In this document: positions 1 to 6,723 of the stretch, piece by piece
Numbering within the stretch: the stretch's first letter is position 1
How the letters are laid out: each line of letters starts with the position of its first letter
NCBI GenBank assembly: GCA_023409735.1
Contig: JAEYRB010000059.1
Span: 1 to 64,000 of the forward strand
Length of the DNA stretch: 64,000 nucleotides
Reading direction: 5' to 3'
Origin: Bacillota bacterium
GTDB taxonomy: Bacteria; Bacillota; Clostridia; Acetivibrionales; DTU013
Notes under the pieces: model-generated
The model's input: the letters and a program-made list of their open reading frames with translations, nothing else
What the model was told of the DNA's origin: nothing
The model's database searches: none
Position numbers and translations under genes: made by a program

Positions 1-607
1 TTGCATCAATTATTTCTGAAATGCCAGTCAGCGCACCGTGTCCGTATACCTTGATATCTTCTGTTGATGCTCCCTCTGGAAGAGTTATGTTGATTTCAAC
101 GTTATTAAGGTTAATATTCCAGCCAGAATCTACGATTTTTCTGTTGAATTCAGCGATATCGTTATATTTTGTTACAACATCACTAAAGGTATATTTTATT
201 ACGAAGTTTTTTTCTTCATCATAGGAGTGCTCAAATATTTTGAAATGGAGGATATGACCATCCTTGACCATATTATATGTGCCTTCATCGCCTTCTGCAT
301 CAATATCCTTACTTGAATATAGCTTCCATTTTTGAAGACTTCCATTTTTGTACACAAAAACCTCAGGGTTTAAAATGCCTCCCGTGGACGAAAAATCAAT
401 ATCGCGTAGAATTCCGTTATACTCACCATTAAAGCTGTAGGTAAGCCGTTCCTCAATATCAGCGGAGCCGTCGGGCTGCACAAGGACGTTTATTTTATAT
501 TTTGATACGTTGTATTCTCTGCCCTGTGCGTAAGAGATACCGGTCAAAATAAGCAGGGTCGTTAAGACCAACACAAGAGGTACAAGTGCTAATAGCTTTT
601 TCTTCAA
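1..607 (-). CDS. DUF2207-type membrane protein, N-terminal part (runs off left edge)
   Basis: The reading frame starts at a TTG (605-607) preceded by AGGTGA and stays open to the window edge, giving about 202 residues. The first 25 residues are a signal peptide or membrane anchor. The following extracellular region (ending around residue 200) has the pattern of the DUF2207 N-terminal domain: YNVSKYKINVLVQPDGSADI, then ERLTYSF and GILRDIDF. Full-length members have this domain outside the cell followed by membrane segments and a low-complexity tail; those parts lie outside the window. The gene follows the ABC exporter genes on the same strand after a 131-base gap, which includes a possible minus-strand -10 (TATAAT, 670-675), so it may belong to the same regulon or have its own promoter. 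The molecular function of DUF2207 proteins is unknown. Confidence 0.75.
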   Translation of the reverse strand, partial: MKKKLLALVPLVLVLTTLLILTGISYAQGREYNVSKYKINVLVQPDGSADIEERLTYSFNGEYNGILRDIDFSSTGGILNPEVFVYKNGSLQKWKLYSSKDIDAEGDEGTYNMVKDGHILHFKIFEHSYDEEKNFVIKYTFSDVVTKYNDIAEFNRKIVDSGWNINLNNVEINITLPEGASTEDIKVYGHGALTGISEIIDA

Positions 608-738
608 TTTATCACCTCGCATTATGTTATGGCAGCATTATTCACAACCAACACATTTAATTTTACCATATTATACTGGTTTGTTAGGCATTTGTATGAA
701 AAAACATTAATGAATTTTTTGTCAGATGTATATGCTGT

Positions 739-1377
739 TCAACTTTGTGTTCTAAGCTTACAGAGTAGATAGATAATAATCCATAGAATCAAGCTAAAGG
801 CTATCAAAAGAGTCTTGTTCAATAACCATACCCCGTGCTGGTCTCCCACGTAGCGAATGAATAAATAAACATACTCTACTCGGGGAATACGGAGCAAAGC
901 ACTGTGTGTCAGTATTGTCACAAGCCACACTATACCGCATATCAGCGTTGTAATATGTTCAGCAGAAAAACAGAGGTTGAGCAGCATACAAAGTGAGGCA
1001 AGGAAAAAAGCCGGAGATATATATGTTAATATTAATTCCCATAAGGGCATTTCGTTTCGTATAAGAAAGACTATCGACATACTGATCGCTGCAAACAGAT
1101 TAATAGTCAAAAATATGGCAGTAAATCTGGAAACTACCCATATAAACATGGAGGTTCCTTGCGCAGCAATTACATCAAAGTTCTCATCAGCCCGGAGTTT
1201 ACCCCATTCTCCAACAGCTATAGCAATAAAATAAGGGAAGATTACTTCAAATCCGATACAACTCAGATTTAATAAGTCACCGCCGAAAACTGCAGCAAGT
1301 GTAAATGCAGCAACCAATGCTGATGAGATCAATATGGGATTTTTACCCATTATTTTTTGCTCTCCCTTAATGTTCAT
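739..1377 (-). CDS. ABC-2 type membrane permease subunit (second)
   Basis: A 212-residue very hydrophobic protein with about six predicted membrane segments, probably one half of the membrane channel of the ABC exporter encoded just upstream. The start ATG overlaps the stop of the preceding permease gene as TAATG, a sign of translational coupling. A second ATG at residue 10 (MGKNPI) is possible, but the coupled start fits better. No catalytic motifs are expected in this family and none is seen. The substrate cannot be read from the sequence; antimicrobial peptides or cell-envelope stress compounds are plausible because of the BlaI/M56 genes upstream, but this is inference. Confidence 0.7.
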   Translation of the reverse strand: MNIKGEQKIMGKNPILISSALVAAFTLAAVFGGDLLNLSCIGFEVIFPYFIAIAVGEWGKLRADENFDVIAAQGTSMFIWVVSRFTAIFLTINLFAAISMSIVFLIRNEMPLWELILTYISPAFFLASLCMLLNLCFSAEHITTLICGIVWLVTILTHSALLRIPRVEYVYLFIRYVGDQHGVWLLNKTLLIAFSLILWIIIYLLCKLRTQS

Positions 1378-2138
1378 TACTCTGCCCTCCAGAATCTTCG
1401 CTTAACAAATAACAATAAACACGACAAAGCACTGCTTCCAATAAGAAATGAAAGGTTTGTCTCAATACTTCCTGTATTGATGAAAGGCCATTTTGGATGC
1501 TGCCATACTAGCTTTATCAGGTCACCGGAGGAAATTAAATAAAATGGCATTTCATTAGCCGAACTGACCTGAAGAGCATTGATCATAAAAAGAACAGAGA
1601 TTAACAGGTAAAAAAGCCTGATGTCAATAACCGCAGGCAGACAGACTGAGTTAAAGCTGATGAACAAACTAACAGGAAGCAGGCAAACAAGAAGTGCTTT
1701 TGTCAAAGGAGCAAGACATTCGGTAATTGATATATTCATTGGGGCTGCAATATAATAAATCATAGTGTTAAGTGTCAAAAACATTGTAAGCAGGGTGAAG
1801 GTATATAGAAAATTTCCCATGAGTTTTCCAAAAACATATTGCCCTTTTGAGATAGGGCTTGCCATTATCAGAGCTTTTACGTCCGATTTGTGGTCGATGG
1901 ATACGCGATTTGACATTAGGAACATTAGTCCAAAAACTATTACCAGCGCGTCAAGGCACATAGTGCGGTAAACAAAATAGGAAGGCTGAGAAAGAAACTC
2001 TAGTCGGGCGAGATTGCTGTCAGATGGGAAGTTATCAATAAGCGCAACTGCCGTAGCAAAGATAAGAATGCCCCATGCAGCAATTCGCTTCAGCTGCATT
2101 TTGAATTCATAGTGAGTGATTGTAAATAACTTACGCAT
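1377..2138 (-). CDS. ABC-2 type membrane permease subunit (first)
   Basis: A 253-residue integral membrane protein beginning MRKLFTITHYEFKMQLKR, a typical N-terminus of ABC-2 permeases: a short cytoplasmic amphipathic stretch followed by six hydrophobic segments. I chose the ATG at 2136-2138 because GGGAGGAAAGG lies 3 bases upstream and the gene then overlaps the end of the ATPase gene by 8 bases. A longer frame starting at 2171 has no ribosome site. It should form the exporter channel with the next gene. Substrate unknown. Confidence 0.75.
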   Translation of the reverse strand: MRKLFTITHYEFKMQLKRIAAWGILIFATAVALIDNFPSDSNLARLEFLSQPSYFVYRTMCLDALVIVFGLMFLMSNRVSIDHKSDVKALIMASPISKGQYVFGKLMGNFLYTFTLLTMFLTLNTMIYYIAAPMNISITECLAPLTKALLVCLLPVSLFISFNSVCLPAVIDIRLFYLLISVLFMINALQVSSANEMPFYLISSGDLIKLVWQHPKWPFINTGSIETNLSFLIGSSALSCLLLFVKRRFWRAE

Positions 2139-3006
2139 GAGCCTTTCCTCCCATACAGTATATATAGGCATCTTCGAGCGTTGCCGGTACAGTGGAGGCT
2201 CCTGTGAATATCATGCTCTCATCCATAATTCTGGCTGTTAAGCCGCTGCTTTCATAGCTGGTGGAAATAATAACTGCCTCTTTTTGTAATTCAATCAACT
2301 CTTCTTCGTGCTCAAGCTTTACTTTTTTTATTCTGCCATCAACACGAGTCATAAGCTCAGACGAAGTGCCGGTATAGAACAACTGCCCTTTTCGCAGCAC
2401 AGCAAGCTCTTCACAAACCTGATGAACATCCTCAATAATGTGCGTTGACAATAAAACGGTTTTACCGTTACGTGAATATTGAGATAGAATTCCGCGAAAA
2501 CGCACTCTTTCTTCCGGGTCAAGCCCGGCTGTCGGCTCATCAACAACTAATATCTGCGGTTCACCGACAAGTGCCTGAGCAATTCCAACACGCCGTTTCA
2601 TACCTCCGGAGAGCTGTCCTATTTTTCTTTTAGAAAACTTAAGCATTTCGACCTGTTCAAGAACATCCTGTACCGCACTTTTTCTATATATGCCTTTTAG
2701 CTCAGCCATATAGCTTACAAAGTCAAACACAGATAATGATGGGTACATAGCAAGCTCTTGCGGTAAATATCCTATACGCTTTCGCACTTCGTCACCCTGC
2801 TTTTTGGTGTCAAAGCCACAAACCGAAATAGTGCCGCTGGTTGGCGTTAAAACAGTTACTAATGCCTTCATCAGGGTTGATTTGCCTGCCCCATTATGCC
2901 CCAGCAGACCAAACACTCCGCTTCCTATATGAAAGCTGACATCATCAAGTGCCATAACGCCATTTTTGTACTTCTTTGTCAGATGATTAATTTCAATGTT
3001 ATTCAT
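2131..3006 (-). CDS. ABC transporter ATP-binding protein
   Basis: A 291-residue ATPase of the exporter type. Walker A is GHNGAGKST (residues 36-44), the Q-loop is LPQE near 81-84, the signature is LSGGM (132-136), Walker B is ILVVDEP (152-158) and the H-loop is STHIIED near 190. The C-terminal 80 residues match the regulatory tail common in antibiotic or peptide exporters of the CcmA/NatA group. The start ATG is preceded by AAGGAGG. Upstream, within the 48-base gap after the M56 peptidase gene, lies a perfect AACTACA-AA-TGTAGTT dyad that should bind the BlaI-like repressor. It powers the two permeases encoded next. Confidence 0.9.
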   Translation of the reverse strand: MNNIEINHLTKKYKNGVMALDDVSFHIGSGVFGLLGHNGAGKSTLMKALVTVLTPTSGTISVCGFDTKKQGDEVRKRIGYLPQELAMYPSLSVFDFVSYMAELKGIYRKSAVQDVLEQVEMLKFSKRKIGQLSGGMKRRVGIAQALVGEPQILVVDEPTAGLDPEERVRFRGILSQYSRNGKTVLLSTHIIEDVHQVCEELAVLRKGQLFYTGTSSELMTRVDGRIKKVKLEHEEELIELQKEAVIISTSYESSGLTARIMDESMIFTGASTVPATLEDAYIYCMGGKAHA

Positions 3007-3021
3007 AAGGACCTCCTTTAG

Positions 3022-3037
3022 AACTACAAATGTAGTT
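3022..3037 (-). promoter_or_regulatory. BlaI/MecI-type operator
   Basis: AACTACA and TGTAGTT are exact inverted 7-base arms spaced by two bases. This is the TACAnnTGTA pattern known for BlaI and MecI repressors. It lies 15 bases upstream of the ABC ATPase start codon, and the same half-site flanks the -10 of the blaI-like gene. Binding is inferred, not shown. Confidence 0.75.
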
Positions 3038-3054
3038 TTATTAAATAAAAAATA

Positions 3055-4023
3055 TTACTCTGCTATGAATGTGCCACTGAACTCCGTACCGTCGCTATAT
3101 GCGGGATAAGGGTAGAAGATGGAGCGGCTTGTAAAGGTAGAAAACAAAAGGGTTATGGCAATAGACAGCACCAATACCGTTGTACCTATAATTTTTCTGC
3201 ACCTTGATGGTATATTCAAAAAGTAGTACATACGTTGTTTAGCAAGTATAAATCCTAATGCTCCAATACCGTTTGCGTTTTTATTCTTCGCATTTGCTGA
3301 TAGCTCCATCAAGTGCAGCATAGCGGTCGCATACTCAATTTCAGTTACGCTACCCTTCAAAGCGGAAAGCGCATTTTTATCGCAGTCTATTTCACACTGC
3401 ATTGCAAAATCACTTTTTATAAACCATACAAATGGGTTAAACCAATGAATGGTAAAGGCAATATTAGTTAGTGCCTGATAAATATGATGCCTGCGCTTAA
3501 TGTGTGTAATCTCATGGTAAAGAACAATATTAAGTTCCTTGTCTGAGAGCTGCTTTATAATGTTTTCGTTTAGAATAAGAAAAGGCCGAAATAGAGAAGC
3601 CACACATGCCGAATCATTTAGCGTTCCGGAGAATACCACAGGAGCTTTTTTTAGGCCTGATGCCTTTACACAAGTGTGCCAAGCCTGGTTAATTCGCTCA
3701 TCACTGCAGGCTCGATAATTTTTAATAGCGCAGTATGCAAAAAGGCTTCTGATACTAAAATAGACTAGAAAAACAAGCAAACCGGCAAGCCAAACATTGC
3801 AGGCGATTTTATACCCATTGAGCCATTGTGGTTCCTCCGGGGGGAAAAGGTACAGAATGGGGACTATAAATGGAACCAGGAAAAAAATAATACCACATAT
3901 ACCAAACCACAACGGCAAAGCCATTCGAAGAACCCGTTTTGATAAAAAGGTTAATATGGAGAATACACTTCCCACCAAGGTTACAAATATTACGATATTT
4001 AGAATGTTTCCAAGAAGGATCAT
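3055..4023 (-). CDS. M56 (BlaR1-like) membrane zinc peptidase without sensor domain
   Basis: A 322-residue membrane protein. N-terminal membrane segments (about 1-60 and 72-100) are followed by the zinc protease motif HEITH (170-174) and the EIDCDKNAL stretch typical of M56 peptidases, then a last membrane segment near 282-300. BlaR1 and MecR1 have a penicillin-binding sensor domain after that last segment; here only about 25 residues follow, so there is no beta-lactam sensor. The start overlaps the stop of the repressor gene as ATGA. The expected role is to cleave the BlaI-like repressor when an envelope signal is sensed, so releasing the ABC exporter genes. The signal is unknown. Confidence 0.85.
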   Translation of the reverse strand: MILLGNILNIVIFVTLVGSVFSILTFLSKRVLRMALPLWFGICGIIFFLVPFIVPILYLFPPEEPQWLNGYKIACNVWLAGLLVFLVYFSIRSLFAYCAIKNYRACSDERINQAWHTCVKASGLKKAPVVFSGTLNDSACVASLFRPFLILNENIIKQLSDKELNIVLYHEITHIKRRHHIYQALTNIAFTIHWFNPFVWFIKSDFAMQCEIDCDKNALSALKGSVTEIEYATAMLHLMELSANAKNKNANGIGALGFILAKQRMYYFLNIPSRCRKIIGTTVLVLSIAITLLFSTFTSRSIFYPYPAYSDGTEFSGTFIAE

Positions 4024-4397
4024 AATTTTTTCTCCTGCTGCTCAATGAGCCTCTTTAGCTCAGCTATTTCATCACCAGAGAGTTTCTTGCTTTTTACAAA
4101 GCCTGATACCATACTTGCAAGCGAACCGTCATACACACGGTTCAAAAAGCTCTGTCCCTCAGCTAATTGACACTCGTGCTCTGATATTGCCGGATAATAT
4201 AGATAGCCCTTACCCTGACGCTCGGTTGTAAGTGCGCCTTTTTTTACAAGCCGGGCAAGGTAAGTCTGTATAGTTGTAGTACTCCACCTAGACTTATCAA
4301 GATTTAGCAGAATATCCTGCAGTGTTTTTGGTGATTCGGTCCAGATAACCTTCATTACTAGCCACTCGGACTCTGAAATTGAAATTGATTTACTCAT
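4020..4397 (-). CDS. BlaI/MecI-family transcriptional repressor
   Basis: A 125-residue winged-helix repressor (penicillinase repressor family). The pattern SISESEWLVMKVIW, TIQTYLARLVKKGAL and GKGYLYYPAISEHE is the classic BlaI core, followed by a C-terminal dimerisation part containing FLNRVYDGSLASM. I chose the ATG at 4395-4397, with GGAAGG five bases upstream; an in-frame GTG two codons earlier sits on the ribosome site itself. It overlaps the M56 peptidase gene by 4 bases. AACTACA half-sites at its own promoter suggest autoregulation. Confidence 0.9.
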   Translation of the reverse strand: MSKSISISESEWLVMKVIWTESPKTLQDILLNLDKSRWSTTTIQTYLARLVKKGALTTERQGKGYLYYPAISEHECQLAEGQSFLNRVYDGSLASMVSGFVKSKKLSGDEIAELKRLIEQQEKKL

Positions 4398-4418
4398 GTT
4401 CACCTTCCGTTGATTGAA

Positions 4419-4456
4419 TGTAGTTCTATTATATGCATAAAACTACAAGCTGTCAA
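4419..4456 (-). promoter_or_regulatory. Consensus promoter of blaI-like gene with flanking AACTACA half-sites
   Basis: On the minus strand TTGACA (4451-4456) and TATAAT (4428-4433) are separated by 17 bases, a perfect sigma-A promoter. TGTAGTT (4419-4425) and AACTACA (4441-4447) flank the -10, using the same 7-base half-site as the operator at 3022-3037 but everted and 15 bases apart. The rest of the gap up to the next gene (4457-4771) is AT-rich and I see nothing else in it. Confidence 0.75.
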
Positions 4457-4771
4457 TGAATGCCTTAAGTAAATATTTGTGTATTTAGAGGAATATATAA
4501 GTGAATGCATATTTGCGCCGTAACAATAAACAATATGATAAACGGATGTTATAGTAGTAATCCTTGTATGGACCGAAAGTAGAATGAGAAAGATAGAATT
4601 AAGTCTGAGACATTAGGTAAAAAGTATGTCCTCGGGGAATATGATGTATTACATAGATAAGTGATTAATGAGAAATGAACAGTGAATGGTAGATGGTGGA
4701 AAAATGAGATAAAAGAAAAATATAAACGGATCAGATAAAACTGTAGAGCAAAAAGTATATAAGGCGGAGAT

Positions 4772-5149
4772 GTGAAAATGAAGAATAAAGACAGAGCTGT
4801 GCGCATCCTTAAGTATGGGGCTATTGGCATTGTAACAGGTATAGCAAATGGGCTTTTCGGATCAGGCGGAGGTACTATAGCAGTTCCCGCCATGGTGCAT
4901 CTTCTTGGCGCTGATGAACATAAGGCACATGCAACAGCAATATCTATAATACTTCCTCTTACGATAATAAGCTCTGTATTCTATTTATCAAAAGGTTATG
5001 CAGACTGGGGATTGACATTAAAGGTCACACTGGGAGGGCTGGCGGGAGGTTATATCGGAGCAAGGCTTTTAAATATTTGCTCAGGTAAGGTATTGAGGCG
5101 GATCTTTGCAATATTTATGGCCGTTGCCGGAGTCAGAATGATTATGTAA
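4772..5149 (+). CDS. Half-size TauE/SafE-family membrane protein (first of a pair)
   Basis: A 125-residue membrane protein with about four hydrophobic segments. The N-terminal motif GIANGLFGSGGGTIAVPAMV is the glycine-rich signature of TauE/SafE (DUF81) putative anion exporters. Full family members are about 250 residues with two such repeats; this gene holds only one repeat, and a second half-size gene follows 580 bases downstream. The start ATG has GGCGGAG 8 bases upstream. The two halves probably pair in the membrane. Substrates in the family include sulfite and organosulfonates; nothing here points to one. Confidence 0.8.
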   Translation: MKMKNKDRAVRILKYGAIGIVTGIANGLFGSGGGTIAVPAMVHLLGADEHKAHATAISIILPLTIISSVFYLSKGYADWGLTLKVTLGGLAGGYIGARLLNICSGKVLRRIFAIFMAVAGVRMIM

Positions 5150-5168
5150 CAAGACGAGGGCAAAGCAA

Positions 5169-5357
5169 CACAGTGGGACGGTTCCAGACTGCTGATAAAG
5201 TACCATTTACAAGAAAATAGCAGCGAAGCTAAGCGGGTTTCAAGCCCTTTTTTCGATATAAACTAGACTTTTTCAGTGATCTCGGACGGTTCCTGCGTGC
5301 TTTTAAAAACACAGTGGGATGGTTCCGAACAATACAGGGGGACGGTTCCTGCGTGCT
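5169..5357 (+). repeat. GGGACGGTTCC intergenic repeats (four copies)
   Basis: Two forms alternate: CACAGTGGGACGGTTCC (5169-5185) with CACAGTGGGATGGTTCC (5310-5326), and CGGACGGTTCCTGCGTGCT (5283-5301) with GGGACGGTTCCTGCGTGCT (5339-5357). No credible gene lies between 5150 and 5731; an open frame across the repeats has no family features. Similar GGGGACGG phrases occur near 13 kb. Confidence 0.7.
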
Positions 5358-5731
5358 GTAAGGGCTTCACAAGGACAATCAATAATGGCAGCAATGATGC
5401 AAGAACCTCACAGGTCATAAAATCTGAAAGAAGAGCAGTCTGGTGGTTCTTACATGTTGCTATGATAATGGAAGAATAAAGCGCAAGAAAAGCATTACAG
5501 GAAAGCTATGCAGCATTTTTATAGTAGTGTGCAATAGCATTATATAGCCAGTAGAATAATTAAATCACATAAAATTTGCTTAATGCTATGAGGATAAGAT
5601 GTCGTGGAATTTACGCAGCTGCGAGTATAACAGTGTTGTGCAGGTAGGAAACTATAGGATTACGGGTAATAGGATCTAGGTTGGCGAGTTCATTCGAATT
5701 ATTTGTAAAAACGAAAGGCGGGAAGGTATTT

Positions 5732-6148
5732 TTGGCAGGTGGCAGTTGGATAGTTTTGATTTTAGTAGGTGTTGCAGCCGGTATAATAAGCGGTATGGGA
5801 ATGGGCGGGGGAGCTATCCTTATACCAGCCCTGTTTTTTGTGGTGAATCCCGAACAGCACATTGCCCAAAGTGTCAATCTGCTCTACTTCATACCTACAG
5901 CTGCAATTGCGCTAATAATACATATAAAGAATAAGCATATAGATTTTAAGATGGCGCTGCCGATAATAGGGTTTGGAATCTGTGGCGCACTTTTAGGCTC
6001 ATGGCTGGCAGCTCGAATGGATGGTACACTTCTTAAAAAGTTTTTCGGAGGCTTCCTGATATTAATGAGTATTTATGAGATGTTCAGAAAGGGGAGAAAT
6101 GATGCTCCAAAAGCAGATAAAATGGATGGGGATAAAATTAAAAAATAA
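5732..6148 (+). CDS. Half-size TauE/SafE-family membrane protein (second of a pair)
   Basis: A 138-residue membrane protein with the same family signature, AAGIISGMGMGGGAILIPAL, followed by three further hydrophobic segments and a charged tail (KGRNDAPKADKMDGDKIKK). Start choice is uncertain: the TTG at 5732 has GGGAAGG five bases upstream and falls just before the first membrane segment, whereas a TTG at 5681 has only a weak AGG. It is the probable partner of the half-size protein at 4772-5149, although the two are not tightly linked. Confidence 0.75.
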   Translation: MAGGSWIVLILVGVAAGIISGMGMGGGAILIPALFFVVNPEQHIAQSVNLLYFIPTAAIALIIHIKNKHIDFKMALPIIGFGICGALLGSWLAARMDGTLLKKFFGGFLILMSIYEMFRKGRNDAPKADKMDGDKIKK

Positions 6149-6161
6149 GCAGTGTGTAATA

Positions 6162-6191
6162 TTCACAAAATACGTTTATTAATGATATAAT
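6162..6191 (+). promoter_or_regulatory. Probable sigma-A promoter of rsfS
   Basis: TTCACA (6162-6167) and TATAAT (6186-6191) are spaced by 18 bases, 47 bases before the rsfS start. One mismatch to the -35 consensus. Confidence 0.55.
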
Positions 6192-6238
6192 AACCGCATA
6201 TACGAACTGCATGAACAAGTTTTAAGGAGGATTGTTTT

Positions 6239-6589
6239 TTGGAAATTAGTAAAATCGCTTCGCTTGCCTATGATATATTGGATGACAAAAAGGCGAAAAA
6301 TATTGAAGTAATTGATATATCTGATGTTTCTGTGCTGGCTGATTATTTCATAATATGCAGCGGAACTTCAAATACACATATAAGAGCTTTATCAGACGAA
6401 CTAGATTTTAAAATGGAGGAAGCAGGTTATAATCTGCTTCATAAGGAAGGCTACGACAGCGCTAGATGGATATTGCTGGACTTTGGAGAGGTAGTTGTAC
6501 ATATCTTCCATGAGGAGGATAGAAGCTTCTATAGCCTTGAAAGACTTTGGGCTGACGGTAAATTTATGACACCGGATGACAGAAAATAG
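6239..6589 (+). CDS. rsfS: Ribosomal silencing factor RsfS
   Basis: A 116-residue protein of the RsfS/Iojap family. Such proteins bind ribosomal protein uL14 and block joining of the subunits when nutrients are short. The conserved stretches are ADYFIICSGTSNTHIRAL near residues 36-53, EGYDSARWILLDFGEVVVHI (77-96) and the C-terminal FYSLERLWADG. The start is TTG at 6239 with AAGGAGG nine bases upstream. It lies just before leuS in the same direction, 134 bases apart, a small housekeeping pair seen in other Clostridia. Confidence 0.93.
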   Translation: MEISKIASLAYDILDDKKAKNIEVIDISDVSVLADYFIICSGTSNTHIRALSDELDFKMEEAGYNLLHKEGYDSARWILLDFGEVVVHIFHEEDRSFYSLERLWADGKFMTPDDRK

Positions 6590-6723
6590 CGTTTAAGTTA
6601 GATGCATTGTGAAGTTTAATAGAAGGTAAAAGCTGCTTAAGCAGTTGAAATACATGAACGTGGCAACTTTTAAAAGAATGCCGGACTTATTATTAAAACT
6701 TACAGCGAAAGGAGCTGTTAACA

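Noticed and set aside
4549..4893. 114-residue open frame on the minus strand
   Set aside because: It overlaps the TauE/SafE gene start, is low-complexity Phe/Leu/Ser-rich and has no ribosome site.
6590..6723. Possible T-box leader before leuS
   Set aside because: The gap is only 134 bases and lacks the AGGGTGGnACCnCG element and a terminator; GAACGTGGCAAC is not a match.
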